Assembly: GCF_015461835.1 (NCBI RefSeq)
Contig: NZ_JACOPX010000011.1
Location: forward strand, 62,001-126,000
DNA: 64,000 nt
Origin: Pseudomonas neuropathica
GTDB lineage: Bacteria > Pseudomonadota > Gammaproteobacteria > Pseudomonadales > Pseudomonadaceae
Direction: 5' to 3'
Shown here: positions 26,503 through 36,693 of the stretch, in pieces
Position numbering within the stretch: the stretch's first letter is position 1
Layout of the letters: the number at the start of each line of letters is the position of its first letter
Made by a program: the position numbers and the translations under genes
The notes under the pieces: model-generated
What the model saw: only the letters and a program-made list of their open reading frames with translations
What the model was told of the DNA's origin: nothing
Databases searched by the model: none

Positions 26503-27975
26503 TTAGAACACCGAGACGTAATCGCCCAGCTCGACCTGTACCGATTTGATGCGGGTGAAGTTGTTCAGCGAGCTGATGCCGTTCTCACGGCCAACACCCG
26601 ACTGCTTGTAACCGCCGACCGGCATTTTTGCGTCGGACTCGCCCCAGGCGTTGATCCAGCAGATACCGGCTTCCAGTTGATGAATCACGCGGTGGGCGCG
26701 GTTCAGGTCTTTGGTGACGATACCGGCGGCCAGGCCGAAGTCGGTGTCGTTGGCGCGGCGGATCACTTCTTCTTCGGTCTCGTAGGAGAGGATCGCCATC
26801 ACTGGGCCAAAGATTTCTTCACGAACGATGGTCATGTCGTCGGTGCAATCGGTGAACACGGTCGGAGCCACGAATGCGCCTTTGGCGAATTCGCCGTCGG
26901 TCAGACGGTCGCCGCCGCACAGGACGCGGGCGCCTTGTTCTTTACCTTTGGCGATGTAGCCCAGCACGCTTTCCATGTGTGCGAAGCTGACCAGTGGGCC
27001 GAAGTTGGTGTTTTCGTCTTCCGGATTGCCGACGCGGATGCGCGCAACGCGCTCAACGATCTTGGCTTCGAAAGCGGCTTTCAGGTGCGCCGGAACGAAC
27101 ACGCGAGTGCCGTTGGTGCAGACCTGACCGGAGCTGTAGAAGTTGGCCATCATTGCAGTGTCGGCAGCGCGATCGAGGTCGGCATCGTCGCAGATGATCA
27201 GCGGAGACTTGCCGCCCAGTTCCATGGTCACGTCTTTCAGCGACGAAGCCGAAGCGCTGGCCATGACTTTCTTGCCAGTGTCGGTGCCGCCGGTGAAGGA
27301 GATTTTTTCGATGCGCGGGTGCTCGGTCAGCCAAGTGCCGACTTCACGGCCGCTGCCGGTCAGTACGTTGAACACACCGTTTGGAACGCCGGCTTCGGTG
27401 TAGATCTCGGCCAGTTTCAGGGTGGTCAGCGAGGTGACTTCGCTTGGCTTGAAGATCATCGCGTTACCGGCCGCCAGGGCTGGCGCGGATTTCCACAGCG
27501 CGATCTGGATCGGGTAGTTCCACGCGCCGATACCGGCGACCACGCCCAGCGGCTCGCGACGGGTGTAGACGAACGAAGTGTCACGCAGTGGAATCTGCTC
27601 GCCTTCGATGGCCGGTACCAGGCCTGCGTAGTATTCCAGCACGTCAGCGCCGGTAACGATGTCGACGTATTTGGTTTCGGAGAAGGATTTACCGGTGTCC
27701 AGGGTTTCCAGCGCGGCCAGTTCATCGTTGCGCTCGCGCAGGATGTCGACGGCGCGACGCAGGATGCGCGAACGCTCCATGGCGGTCATCGCGGCCCAGA
27801 TTTTCTGGCCCTTTTCAGCGCTGACCACAGCACGCTCGACGTCTTCCTTGGTCGCACGTTGCACCAGTGCGAGGACTTCACCGTTAGCCGGGTTGATGGC
27901 TTCGAAGGTGGCATCGCTGCCGGCGTCGGAGTACGCGCCATCGATGTAAAGTTTTTGCAGTTCGAAACGGGCCAT
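26503..27975 (-). CDS. betB: Betaine aldehyde dehydrogenase
   Basis: A 490-residue NAD(P)-dependent aldehyde dehydrogenase that finishes glycine betaine synthesis. The start chosen is the ATG at 27975 ([13 protein letters not shown]), matching known BetB; the longer frame to 28014 adds a non-conserved tail. Catalytic Cys lies in [14 protein letters not shown] near 286 and the general-base Glu in MELGGKSP near 252; [11 protein letters not shown] is the cofactor loop. The betI stop is about 90 bases upstream. Confidence 0.96.
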   Translation of the reverse strand: MARFELQKLYIDGAYSDAGSDATFEAINPANGEVLALVQRATKEDVERAVVSAEKGQKIWAAMTAMERSRILRRAVDILRERNDELAALETLDTGKSFSETKYVDIVTGADVLEYYAGLVPAIEGEQIPLRDTSFVYTRREPLGVVAGIGAWNYPIQIALWKSAPALAAGNAMIFKPSEVTSLTTLKLAEIYTEAGVPNGVFNVLTGSGREVGTWLTEHPRIEKISFTGGTDTGKKVMASASASSLKDVTMELGGKSPLIICDDADLDRAADTAMMANFYSSGQVCTNGTRVFVPAHLKAAFEAKIVERVARIRVGNPEDENTNFGPLVSFAHMESVLGYIAKGKEQGARVLCGGDRLTDGEFAKGAFVAPTVFTDCTDDMTIVREEIFGPVMAILSYETEEEVIRRANDTDFGLAAGIVTKDLNRAHRVIHQLEAGICWINAWGESDAKMPVGGYKQSGVGRENGISSLNNFTRIKSVQVELGDYVSVF

Positions 27976-28063
27976 AGTGTCCTCGCAAGTGCATTGGTGG
28001 TTGGCGTTGACCACCGCGGTGAGGCTGCGGTGGCAGTGAGGGGCCGAGCGTTTTCTGTGTGCT

Positions 28064-28657
28064 CTAGCTCACCTTCTTGGCCAATTGGAAATCCATGTAT
28101 TCGTAAGCGATCTGTTGCGCCTGCGCCGTGTCGAAAGCGTCTCCCGACAGCGCGCCGCGCAACCACAAGCCGTCAATCAACGCTGCCAGGCCCCGCGCTG
28201 CGCTGCGCGCATCTTCGAGCGGCAACACACGGCGGAACTCGCAGCACAGGTTGGAATACAGACGGTGATCGTTGATCCGCTGCAACCTGTGCAAAGACGG
28301 CTGGTGCATGCTGGTGGCCCAGAAGGCCAGCCAGGTTTTCATTGCCGGGCCATTGACCTGGCTGGCGTCGAAGTTGCCTTCGATGATCACCTGCAGATGT
28401 GCCCGTGGGCTGTCATCTGCCAGCGCCTGCCGGCGCGCGGTGACGCTCTCGCTGAGGGCGGTCATCAGATACCGCATCGTGGCGGCGATCAGGCCGTTCT
28501 TGTCCTGAAAGTAATGACTGATGATGCCATTCGAGACACCGGCCAAACGGGCGATCAGCGCAATGCTGGCGTCCCCCATTCCGACCTGATCGACCGCCTG
28601 CAAAGTGGCTTCGATCAGTTGTTGGCGGCGGATGGGTTGCATACCGACCTTGGGCAT
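28064..28657 (-). CDS. betI: BetI, choline-responsive TetR-family repressor
   Basis: A 197-residue repressor. The ATG at 28657 is 9 bases after AAGGAG. The N-terminal helix-turn-helix ([25 protein letters not shown], about residues 28-52) is the BetI signature. BetI represses the bet genes and is released by choline or betaine aldehyde. A perfect 20-base palindrome lies 70 bases upstream, between betI and the divergent betT, and is the probable operator for both directions. Confidence 0.96.
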   Translation of the reverse strand: MPKVGMQPIRRQQLIEATLQAVDQVGMGDASIALIARLAGVSNGIISHYFQDKNGLIAATMRYLMTALSESVTARRQALADDSPRAHLQVIIEGNFDASQVNGPAMKTWLAFWATSMHQPSLHRLQRINDHRLYSNLCCEFRRVLPLEDARSAARGLAALIDGLWLRGALSGDAFDTAQAQQIAYEYMDFQLAKKVS

Positions 28658-29086
28658 CTTGCACATCTCCTTAGGCCTTCCGAGCGGCGAATTACGCCTA
28701 TCGGATTGACGGCCAGTCTATTTTGTTTTGATTGAACGTTCAATCAACAAAGAATAAGATCTGCGACAAATCGTCGCTGCCTACAGCTTTTTCCTACGTG
28801 TAAGTGGCGATAAAACCGACATCCGAAACAGCTCGAAACCTGCGTGGGGCATGGCGCGGTTCGCGATTCGATGGACGTGTTGAAAGGGCAAGACGCTCAG
28901 GGCCAGGTTTCGGATGACCGTCCGTCCACCTTCGGCCACGAAAGCGATTCGCAGCGCCATTTCGGCAGGTTCGGGCTTTTTTCGGGGTGTCTTTATATCA
29001 CCCGCCGGTCGGCTGCCAACTAACCGATTGGTCGGGTTCCGTGTTGCCTTGTGTTCTTCTCTCGCACTGCCTGGAGCATTTGTGCC
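28658..29086. promoter_or_regulatory. betI-betT divergent intergenic region with BetI operator
   Basis: TTGATTGAACGTTCAATCAA at 28728-28747 is a perfect 20-base palindrome and the evident BetI site. The other 340 bases towards betT hold no gene I can support; AAACCTG (28828) and CAGGTTT (28911) are inverted, and ACCGATTGGTCGGG near 29023 is a small hairpin ahead of betT. Confidence 0.85.
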
Positions 29087-31084
29087 ATGAGTTCTGCCTC
29101 GCTTATAAAGACCCCGCCCGAGAAGGTGACGGTCAACGGTTGGGTGTTTTACACCTCTACCGCGCTGATTCTGTTGTTGACCGCCATTCTGATTATCGCC
29201 CCGCAAGAGGCCGGCAGACTGTTGGGTATCGCTCAGGCCTGGTTGTCGCGCAGCTTCGGCTGGTACTACATGGTGGTCATCGCCGCCTACCTGGTGTTTG
29301 TGGTGGGCCTGGCGTTTTCTTCGTACGGCAAACTCAAACTGGGCAGCAAGGACGACACCCCGGATTTCAGTTACGGCGCCTGGGCGGGGATGCTGTTCTC
29401 GTCGGGTATCGGTATTTCGCTGCTGTACTTCGGCGCATCCGAGCCACTGGATCACTACTTCAACCCGCCGGAAGGCGCCTCGGCTACCAACATGGCCGCG
29501 CGCCAGGCGGTACAGCTGACCTTCCTGCACTGGGGCCTGCATGGCTGGGCGATCTACGCACTGGTCGGTCTGGCCGTGGCGTACTTCGCTTACCGTCATA
29601 ACCAGCCGCTGGCCCTGCGTTCGGCGCTGTATCCGCTGGTGGGCGAGCGTTGGGTCAAAGGTGCGGCCGGTCACGCGGTGGACGGCTTCGGCATGTTCGT
29701 GACCCTGCTGGGTCTGGTGACCAACCTGGGGATTGGTTCGCTGCAAGTGTCCTCGGGCCTGGAAAACCTGTTCGGCATGGAACACAGCAACACCAACCTG
29801 CTGATCGTGATCATCGTGATGAGCACCGTGGCGACCATCGCTGCCGTGTCCGGCGTGGAAAACGGCATTCGTCGTCTGTCCAACCTGAACATCGTGCTGT
29901 TCAGCGGTCTGCTGATTTTCGTCCTGCTGTTCGGCCCGACCCTGCACCTGCTCAACGGCTTCGTGCAGAACATCGGCGACTACCTCAATGGTGTGGTGCT
30001 GAAGACTTTCGACCTGTATGTCTATGAAGGCGACAGCGCCAAGTCCGACCGCTGGTTGGGCCTGTGGACTCTGTTCTACTGGGCGTGGTGGATTTCCTGG
30101 GCGCCATTCGTGGGCATGTTCATCGCGCGTATTTCCCGTGGTCGTACCGTGCGTGAGCTGGTGGCGGGTGTACTGCTGATTCCGCTGGGCTTCACCTTGG
30201 CCTGGCTGTCGATCTTCGGTAACTCGGCACTGGATCTGGTGATGAACCAGGGGGCGGTGGAGCTTGGCAAGACGGCGCTGGAACAGCCGTCGATGGCGAT
30301 TTATCAGTTGCTTGAACACTACCCGGCGTCGAAAGTCGTTATCGGTGTGTCGATCTTCGTTGGCTTCGTGCTGTTCCTGACCCCGGCCGACTCCGGCGCG
30401 GTGATGATGGCGAATCTGTCCTGCAAGGGCGGCAACGTCGACGAAGATGCGCCGCACTGGCTGCGGATCTTCTGGTCGGTGGTGATCACCCTGGTGACCA
30501 TCGGTCTGCTGTTTGCCGGTAACTTCGAAGCCATGCAAACCATGGTGGTGCTGGCCGGTCTGCCGTTCTCGGTGGTGCTGGTATTCTTCATGTTCGGCCT
30601 GCACAAGGCGATGCGTCAGGACGTGCAGATCGAACAGGAGCAGGCGCAACTGGCGGAGCGCGGTCGTCGTGGTTTCAGCGAGCGTCTGACGCAACTGGAT
30701 CTGCAACCGAGCCAATCGGTGGTGCAGCGTTTCATGGACAAGCAGGTCAGCCCGGCGCTGGAAGATGCTGCCGCGCAGATGCGTGCACAGGGTCTGGAAG
30801 TGCAGACGCTGCTGGGTAAATCCAAGCGCTGCATGGGTGTGCGTATCGAGATGGAAGAGGGCAACCCTTTCGTCTACGAAGTCAGCCTGGACGGCTATCT
30901 GGCGACCCCGACCGAATCGGCGCAGTCCGATGAAGCGCGCCAGCGTTACTACCGCGCCGAGGTGTACCTGCACAACGGCAGCCAGGATTACGACCTGATG
31001 GGCTTCACGCAGGATCAGATCACGCGGGATGTGCTCGATCAGTTTGAAAGCCATCGGCAGCTCCTTGGCCGGGTGTATAGCTAA
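29087..31084 (+). CDS. betT: BCCT-family choline transporter BetT
   Basis: A 665-residue transporter with 12 predicted helices in the first about 510 residues and a long cytoplasmic C-terminal domain (about 150 residues) as in osmotically regulated BetT. The ATG at 29087 gives MSSASLIKTPPEKV. The choline/betaine cage region is represented by SSGIGISLLYFGASEPLDHY near 100 and FYWAWWISWAPFVGMFIARISRG near 330. It is divergent from betIBA, so imported choline is directly oxidised by the neighbouring enzymes. Confidence 0.95.
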   Translation: MSSASLIKTPPEKVTVNGWVFYTSTALILLLTAILIIAPQEAGRLLGIAQAWLSRSFGWYYMVVIAAYLVFVVGLAFSSYGKLKLGSKDDTPDFSYGAWAGMLFSSGIGISLLYFGASEPLDHYFNPPEGASATNMAARQAVQLTFLHWGLHGWAIYALVGLAVAYFAYRHNQPLALRSALYPLVGERWVKGAAGHAVDGFGMFVTLLGLVTNLGIGSLQVSSGLENLFGMEHSNTNLLIVIIVMSTVATIAAVSGVENGIRRLSNLNIVLFSGLLIFVLLFGPTLHLLNGFVQNIGDYLNGVVLKTFDLYVYEGDSAKSDRWLGLWTLFYWAWWISWAPFVGMFIARISRGRTVRELVAGVLLIPLGFTLAWLSIFGNSALDLVMNQGAVELGKTALEQPSMAIYQLLEHYPASKVVIGVSIFVGFVLFLTPADSGAVMMANLSCKGGNVDEDAPHWLRIFWSVVITLVTIGLLFAGNFEAMQTMVVLAGLPFSVVLVFFMFGLHKAMRQDVQIEQEQAQLAERGRRGFSERLTQLDLQPSQSVVQRFMDKQVSPALEDAAAQMRAQGLEVQTLLGKSKRCMGVRIEMEEGNPFVYEVSLDGYLATPTESAQSDEARQRYYRAEVYLHNGSQDYDLMGFTQDQITRDVLDQFESHRQLLGRVYS

Positions 31085-31096
31085 AGTCAAAAGCTG

Positions 31097-31276
31097 GCCC
31101 TCACCCCAACCCTCTCCCGGAGGGAGAGGGAGCTGACCGAGGTGTCTGGCGTTGTACATCGACCTGAAAGATCGAGTCGATTATGGATTCGGTGAAGCAA
31201 GATCAGGTCGGTGTAGATCTGCAGCATCCCCCGGTCGGTCCCCTCTCCCTCCGGGAGAGGGCTAGGGTGAGGGGCT
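31097..31276. repeat. Type C nested palindrome (copy 2)
   Basis: Outer arms CCCTCACCCCAACCCTCTCC and its mirrored counterpart, inner arms TCGACCTGAAAG and CAGGTCGGTG. About 180 bases, between the convergent betT and cbcV genes. Confidence 0.88.
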
Positions 31277-31291
31277 TTTCCCTGACCCAAT

Positions 31292-31325
31292 AAAAAAGGG
31301 ATCGCTCACCGCGATCCCTTTTTTT
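31292..31325. terminator. Bidirectional terminator between betT and cbcV
   Basis: GGGATCGC-TCACC-GCGATCCC flanked by A6 and T7 runs works in both directions for the two convergent genes. Confidence 0.92.
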
Positions 31326-31333
31326 ATCCCTCC

Positions 31334-32512
31334 TTAACCGAGATTCTTGCCCAGCAACGCGTGATACAGCTCGCTGTCGCCCAAGATCCCCACCACATGA
31401 TTGTTATCGTGCAGCACCAGCTTGTTGCCGGTCTGATAACGAATCTGCAAGGCGTCACGCATGCCGATGTTCGAATCCACCAGCGTCGGCTTGCGCTCCA
31501 GGCCTTCCACCGCTTGCCCCGGTGCCCAGTTCTGCAGGTTCAGCACCGAACCATTCTGCCGCGCACCCTTGATGGTGTTGCCTTCCGCCAGGTCCAGCCA
31601 CGAATCGCCGCCCGGATCGAGGCACACCGAACCATTGATGCGTTTGCACTTGTCCAGCGTGCGCATCAGGCTGCGCCCGCAGAGCACGTTGAGCGGGTTG
31701 GTGTGCGCAACGAAGGTGCGCACATAGTCGTCCGCCGGGTTCAGCACGATCTCTTCCGGCACGCTGTACTGGATGATCCGGCCGTCTTTCATGATCGCGA
31801 TGCGGCTACCCAATTTGAGCGCCTCGTCGAGGTCGTGACTCACGAAGACAATGGTCTTGCTCAGCTTGCGTTGCAGTTCCAGCAATTCATCCTGCAGGCC
31901 CTGACGGATCAGCGGGTCGAGGGCCGAAAACGGTTCGTCCATCAATAGAATGTCGGCATCCATCGCCAGCGCCCGCGCCAGACCGACACGCTGCTGCATG
32001 CCGCCGGAGAGTTCATCGGGCTTCTTGTTGCGCCACTGGGTCAAGCCGACCAGTTCGAGTTTCTCGTCGACGAGTTTCTTGCGTTCCTTCTCCGGGCGAC
32101 CCTGCATTTCCAGACCGAAACTGATGTTCTCGCGCACCGTTAGCCAAGGCATCAGGGCGAACTTCTGAAAGACCATGGCGATGCGTTTGGTGCGCATCAT
32201 TTTCAGTTCGGCGGGGGTACAGGAGGCGATGTCGATCTGACGGTTTTCATGCTCGACGAACAGCTTGCCGCGACTCACGGTGTTGAGGCCGTTGATACAG
32301 CGCAGCAGGCTCGACTTGCCAGAACCGGACAAGCCCATCAGCACGCAGATCTCGCCTTTATTGATGTCCAGCGTGGCTTTTTCCACGCCGACGATCTGTC
32401 CGGTCTTCTTCAGGATCTCGTTGCGGGTCATGCCCTGATCCAGCAGCTTGAGCGCCTCGCGCGGGTCTTTGGAGAAGATTACGTCGACGTCTTCGAAGCG
32501 AATTATGCTCAT
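31334..32512 (-). CDS. cbcV: Choline/betaine/carnitine ABC transporter ATPase
   Basis: A 392-residue ATPase of the ProV/OpuAA type. Walker A GLSGSGKSS near 60, signature LSGGMQQR near 167, Walker B ILLMDEPFSALD near 185, and the switch His in FVSHDLDEA. The C-terminal about 120 residues form the CBS-like regulatory part typical of this subfamily. It overlaps cbcW by 4 bases and is the last gene of cbcXWV. In P. aeruginosa this single core transporter works with several interchangeable binding proteins (CbcX, CaiX, BetX); the names are carried over by synteny. Confidence 0.93.
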   Translation of the reverse strand: MSIIRFEDVDVIFSKDPREALKLLDQGMTRNEILKKTGQIVGVEKATLDINKGEICVLMGLSGSGKSSLLRCINGLNTVSRGKLFVEHENRQIDIASCTPAELKMMRTKRIAMVFQKFALMPWLTVRENISFGLEMQGRPEKERKKLVDEKLELVGLTQWRNKKPDELSGGMQQRVGLARALAMDADILLMDEPFSALDPLIRQGLQDELLELQRKLSKTIVFVSHDLDEALKLGSRIAIMKDGRIIQYSVPEEIVLNPADDYVRTFVAHTNPLNVLCGRSLMRTLDKCKRINGSVCLDPGGDSWLDLAEGNTIKGARQNGSVLNLQNWAPGQAVEGLERKPTLVDSNIGMRDALQIRYQTGNKLVLHDNNHVVGILGDSELYHALLGKNLG

Positions 32513-33354
32513 GCGTCACCCCCTACTTTAGCGTCGGGTTGTTTGCAGATACGGTCGAGCATGATCGCCAGCAGTACGATCGCCAGGCCCGCTTCGAAGC
32601 CCAGGGCGATATCAGCAGTGTTCAGTGCGTTGACCACCGGTTTGCCGAGTCCGTCGGCGCCTACCAGTGCCGCGATCACCACCATCGACAACGACAGCAT
32701 GATGCACTGGGTGATGCCGGCCGCGATGCTCGGCATGGCGTGCGGCAGTTCGATCCGTGAGAGCAGTTGACGACGCGAGCAGCCAAAGGCCTTGCCGGCG
32801 TCCATCAGTTCTTGCGGGACATCGCGGATGCCCAGGTAGGTCAGGCGGATCGGCGCAGCGATGGCGAATACCACTGTGGAGATCAGGCCTGGCACCACAC
32901 CCAGCCCGAAGAGGGTCAGGGTAGGAATGAGGTAAACGAAGGTCGGTACGGTCTGCATCAGATCGAGTACCGGACGCATGACTGTGTAGAACATCGGTTT
33001 GTGCGCGGCGACGATGCCCAACGGCACGCCGATGACCACGCAGACCAGGGTCGCGAACATGACCTGGGCGAGGGTTTCCATGGTCTCCTGCCAGTACCCC
33101 AGATTGAGGATCAGCAGGAAGGAGGCAATGACGAACGCAGTCAGGCCCCATTTACGCTGAATGAAGTGAGCGAGTAGTGCGATCAGGCCAATCAAGACCA
33201 GTGGGTTGAACCAGGTCAGCGCAAACGTCACGCCGTGGATCATCGTTTCCAGGGTCACGGCGATTGCGTCGAAGGTGTTGGCGCCGTGTTGCGTCAACCA
33301 TTCAACGAAGCCCGCGATGTACTGGCCTAAAGGTATTTTCTGATCAATCAGCAT
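32509..33354 (-). CDS. cbcW: Choline/betaine/carnitine ABC transporter permease
   Basis: A 281-residue inner-membrane permease with about six helices. The start is taken as the ATG at 33354 (MLIDQKIPLGQYIAGF); ATGs further up at 33372 would add a non-conserved tail, and no start has a strong ribosome site. The EAA loop reads IRDVPQELMDAGKAFGCSRRQLLSRIELP near 185, which docks on the ATPase. It lies between cbcX and cbcV on one transcript. Confidence 0.92.
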   Translation of the reverse strand: MLIDQKIPLGQYIAGFVEWLTQHGANTFDAIAVTLETMIHGVTFALTWFNPLVLIGLIALLAHFIQRKWGLTAFVIASFLLILNLGYWQETMETLAQVMFATLVCVVIGVPLGIVAAHKPMFYTVMRPVLDLMQTVPTFVYLIPTLTLFGLGVVPGLISTVVFAIAAPIRLTYLGIRDVPQELMDAGKAFGCSRRQLLSRIELPHAMPSIAAGITQCIMLSLSMVVIAALVGADGLGKPVVNALNTADIALGFEAGLAIVLLAIMLDRICKQPDAKVGGDA

Positions 33355-33420
33355 GGTAGTGAACGTCCGCATGCAAGGAAATAAACAGCCCGGGCGGGCG
33401 AACCCACCCGGCATAAGCGA

Positions 33421-34365
33421 TTACTGAAGCTTGGCTTTCACGGCCTCCAGGCCAGGTTTACCGTCAATGGTGGTCACGCCAGCGAGCCAGGTATCGAGCA
33501 CTTGTGGATTCTTTTTCAGCCAGGCCTTCGCGGCCGCGTCAGGCTTCATTTTGTCGTCGAGGATGTTGCCCATCAGTTCGCTTTCCATGTCGACGGTGAA
33601 CTCCAGGTTCTTCAGCAACTGACCGACGTTGCTGCATTCCTCGGCGTAACCCTTGCGGGTGTTGGTCGCTACGGTCGCAGCACCGAAATCGGGGCCGAAG
33701 AAATCATCGCCACCGGTCAGGTATTGAATCTTGAAGCGCTTGTTCATCGGGTGCGGCGCCCAGCCGAGGAAGACCACGGCGGTGTCGCGTTTTTGCGCGC
33801 GATCCACCTGCGAGAGCATGCCCGCTTCCGACGATTCGACGACTTTGAAACCGGCGGTTTTCAGGCCGAAAGCGTCTTTGTCGATCATGCTCTGGATCAG
33901 ACGGTTGCCGTCGTTGCCAGGCTCGATGCCGTAGATCTTGCCGTCGAGTTCTTTCTTGAATTTGGCGATGTCGGCGAAGTCATGCAGACCTTTGTCATAC
34001 AGGGCTTGCGGCACGGCGAGGGTGTACTTGGCGCCCTTGAGGTTGGTGCGCACGGTTTCTACGGTGCCGGCGTCGCGGTAGGCCTTGATGTCGTTTTCCA
34101 TGGTCGGCATCCAGTTACCGAGGAACACGTCCATGTTCTTGCCGTCGGCCAGCGACTTGTAGGTCACGGGCACGGAGATCATGGTGGTCTTGGTCTTGTA
34201 GCCGAGGGCGTTGAGGACAACGGAGGTGGTAGCGGTGGTAGCGGTGATGTCGGTCCAGCCGACATCGGAGAAGTTAACGGTACTGCACTGTGCCGGTTCT
34301 GCAGCTTGCGCCAGTAACGGCAGACTCAGCATGGCGGCCAACAACAACGACGGGGAACCTTTCAT
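33421..34365 (-). CDS. cbcX: Choline-specific periplasmic binding protein CbcX
   Basis: A 314-residue binding protein with a signal peptide (SLLLAAMLSLPLLAQAAEP, cleavage near residue 22). The ATG at 34365 follows AAGGAG. The OpuAC-type domain covers the mature part; aromatic residues near VGWTDITATTATTSVVLNALGY, NWMPTMENDIKAY and GWAPHPMNKRF are those that usually build the quaternary-ammonium cage. CaiX at 42547 has a parallel sequence pattern throughout, consistent with sharing one core transporter. Confidence 0.92.
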   Translation of the reverse strand: MKGSPSLLLAAMLSLPLLAQAAEPAQCSTVNFSDVGWTDITATTATTSVVLNALGYKTKTTMISVPVTYKSLADGKNMDVFLGNWMPTMENDIKAYRDAGTVETVRTNLKGAKYTLAVPQALYDKGLHDFADIAKFKKELDGKIYGIEPGNDGNRLIQSMIDKDAFGLKTAGFKVVESSEAGMLSQVDRAQKRDTAVVFLGWAPHPMNKRFKIQYLTGGDDFFGPDFGAATVATNTRKGYAEECSNVGQLLKNLEFTVDMESELMGNILDDKMKPDAAAKAWLKKNPQVLDTWLAGVTTIDGKPGLEAVKAKLQ

Positions 34366-34801
34366 GGATGGACTCCTTGGTGTTTTTTTTGGCAGTGTTC
34401 CGACTGTGGACCACCGCACTTATAGGTTGCGGTTGGATGGCGTTCTGGAGACAGCTCTGTCACGGCGCCTTGCAATCGAGTCATAACGATCATGTACCAG
34501 TGAAAATCTGACGCCTACAGGGGGGGTCGTATCCAGTACAGGGATGGTCGCATCCAGTGTCAGTGACGTCGCTTACAGCTTTTTTCAGCCCCGAATGGCC
34601 ATCTGAACCGCATAAAAACGGCGAAAAACCGGGGCCAAAATGGCGCGGCGCTGGTGGACATGAGTGCGTCGGTGTCAGACGCCGTGCGCTCCGACAAAAG
34701 CCTGATGATGCGGGCATTCCGGCGGATCGCAGCTTGAGCGTAGCAGCTCCGCCAGCGGGCGCTTCACGCCCCGGACCGGCATCCTCAGGAGCTCTGCAGC
34801 A
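34366..34801. promoter_or_regulatory. cbcX-sdaB divergent intergenic region with paired activator sites
   Basis: This 436-base gap has no gene. On the plus strand GGTCGTATCCAGT (34525-34537) and GGTCGCATCCAGT (34546-34558) form a direct repeat with 21-base period, as expected for an AraC-type activator. GbdR is the likely binder because related repeats precede gbcA/gbcB and caiX/cdhR. Binding in the middle could serve both directions. Confidence 0.6.
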
Positions 34802-36178
34802 ATGGCTATCAGCGTTTTCGACCTGTTCAAAATCGGCATCGGCCCTTCCAGTTCCCACACCGTCGGGCCCATGCGCGCCGCGGCGTTGTTCGTCGAGTCG
34901 CTTCGGGACAAGCACCAGTTGGAACAGGTGCGTCGTATAGAAGTGCAATTGTTCGGATCGCTGTCGGCCACGGGCATTGGCCACGGCAGCGACAACGCGG
35001 TGATCATGGGTTTGATGGGCGAGTGGCCGGACGCAATCGACCCGTCGCAGATCGGCCCACGTATCCAGGCGCTGCGCGAAACGCACACCCTGCTATTGGA
35101 TGGTCGCTTGTCGGTGCCGTTTGTCTGGGCGCGGGACATGCGCCTGATCGACGAGAACCTGCCATTCCACCCCAATGCCATGACTATCGTTGCCGAGGGT
35201 GATCACGGCGAACTGCATCGCGACACCTACTATTCGGTGGGCGGCGGTTTTGTCGTGGATCAAGCGCAGGCGTCCAGCGGAGTGGTCGATCTGGATCGCA
35301 CTGAGTTGCCGTACGACTTTTCCAGCGCGGTTGAGCTGTTGGAGTTGTGCAAGAAAAACAACCTGCGCGTTGCCGAATTGATGATGGCCAACGAAAAGGT
35401 CTGGCGCAGTGAAGAAGAGATCCGCGCCGGGCTGATGAAACTGTGGCGGGCGATGCAGGATTGCGTCGAGCAGGGCCTGAAACACGAAGGCATCCTGCCC
35501 GGCGGACTGAATGTGCGTCGGCGCGCGGCGAAGTTGCATCGCAGCCTGCAGGAACTGGGCAAGCCCAATGTGATCGGCTCGACGCTGAGCGCGATGGAGT
35601 GGGTCAACCTGTTCGCTTTGGCTGTTAATGAAGAAAACGCGGCGGGCGGGCGCATGGTCACGGCGCCGACCAATGGCGCGGCGGGGATCATTCCGGCGGT
35701 GTTGCACTACTTTATGAAGTTCAGTGAAGCGGTGACTGACGCCAACGTGGTCGATTACTTCCTCGGTGCAGCGGCGGTGGGGATTCTGTGCAAGAAGAAT
35801 GCTTCGATCTCGGGCGCTGAGGTGGGTTGCCAGGGCGAAGTCGGTTCGGCGTGTGCGATGGCGGCGGCGGGGCTGGCGGAGATTCTTGGTGCTACGCCGG
35901 AGCAGTTGTGCAACGCAGCGGAGATTGGTCTTGAACACAACCTCGGGCTGACCTGCGATCCGGTCGGTGGTCTGGTGCAAGTGCCGTGCATCGAGCGTAA
36001 TGCGATTGCCGCGGTCAAGGCGATCAACGCGGCGCAGATGGCATTGCGTGGCGATGGTCAGCACTTTATCTCGCTGGACCGGGTGATCCGCACCATGCGT
36101 GATACCGGCGCTGATATGCATGACAAATATAAAGAGACATCGCGTGGTGGATTGGCGGTCAGTGCGGTTGAGTGCTGA
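34802..36178 (+). CDS. sdaB: L-serine dehydratase (iron-sulfur type)
   Basis: A 458-residue single-chain L-serine ammonia-lyase that turns serine into pyruvate and ammonia. The beta domain starts [21 protein letters not shown] at the N-terminus; the alpha domain holds the cluster cysteines in [24 protein letters not shown] (near 330-355) and [17 protein letters not shown] near 385. Its place between cbcXWV and gbdR fits the last step of betaine carbon use: glycine is converted to serine, and serine enters as pyruvate. Confidence 0.94.
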   Translation: MAISVFDLFKIGIGPSSSHTVGPMRAAALFVESLRDKHQLEQVRRIEVQLFGSLSATGIGHGSDNAVIMGLMGEWPDAIDPSQIGPRIQALRETHTLLLDGRLSVPFVWARDMRLIDENLPFHPNAMTIVAEGDHGELHRDTYYSVGGGFVVDQAQASSGVVDLDRTELPYDFSSAVELLELCKKNNLRVAELMMANEKVWRSEEEIRAGLMKLWRAMQDCVEQGLKHEGILPGGLNVRRRAAKLHRSLQELGKPNVIGSTLSAMEWVNLFALAVNEENAAGGRMVTAPTNGAAGIIPAVLHYFMKFSEAVTDANVVDYFLGAAAVGILCKKNASISGAEVGCQGEVGSACAMAAAGLAEILGATPEQLCNAAEIGLEHNLGLTCDPVGGLVQVPCIERNAIAAVKAINAAQMALRGDGQHFISLDRVIRTMRDTGADMHDKYKETSRGGLAVSAVEC

Positions 36179-36192
36179 GACCGAGTCGCCTC

Positions 36193-36258
36193 CATCGCAA
36201 GCAGGCTCACTCCTACAGGGGAACGCATTCCAATTGTAGGAGTGAGCCTGCTCGCGAT
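36193..36258. repeat. Type A REP inverted pair after sdaB
   Basis: CATCGCAAGCAGGCTCACTC and its complement (one mismatch) close to the sdaB stop. Confidence 0.88.
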
Positions 36259-36693
36259 AGCGTCAGACCAGTCAAAATTGCTCATCAAGTGAACACAGAC
36301 AATAAATCACGCCACCTTTTAGCGCGTCGCAAACAGATAAGAGTCTTTCCCAGCTGTTACATGCATTCAGCACCCCCTACCGTCCGTCACCCGTGCCTGC
36401 GGTGACACTCCCCACAAACTGCGCGCAGGCCAGTTCCCACAAGTGCTACCGATTTGCTCACACCCCTGGGGGCGGGGCGCTCAGCACCGCTGATGGCACT
36501 TCGAAACACCTTTCGTCGGACGGCTCGTATAGACACGTCGCGACGTCGTTTTCAGGAGTTATTGAACAGCCATTCAATTTTAGGCATGGCAATTGCTCTG
36601 TCATAACAAAGCCCGTCTCCCACGCGAGAACGCTGGCAATAACAAGAGCCTCCGCCTGAGGCCATCACCCGCTTTGTGTGAGGAGATACCGCG
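36259..36693 (+). promoter_or_regulatory. gbdR upstream region with sigma-54 promoter and dyad
   Basis: No gene is seen in this 435-base stretch. AGGCATGGCAATTGCT at 36582-36597 fits the sigma-54 consensus, with GG at 36583 and GC at 36595 exactly 10 bases apart, placing the transcript start about 85 bases before the gbdR ATG. GTCACC-N9-GGTGAC at 36386-36406 is a 21-base dyad roughly 180 bases further up, a suitable distance for an enhancer-binding activator. NtrC and CbrB control of gbdR is reported in P. aeruginosa; which protein uses this dyad is inference. Confidence 0.7.

Noticed and set aside
28781-31159. 792-codon open frame on the minus strand across betT
   Set aside because: It is antisense to a clear BCCT transporter; its product is His/Gln/Arg-rich low-complexity typical of shadow frames in high-GC DNA.
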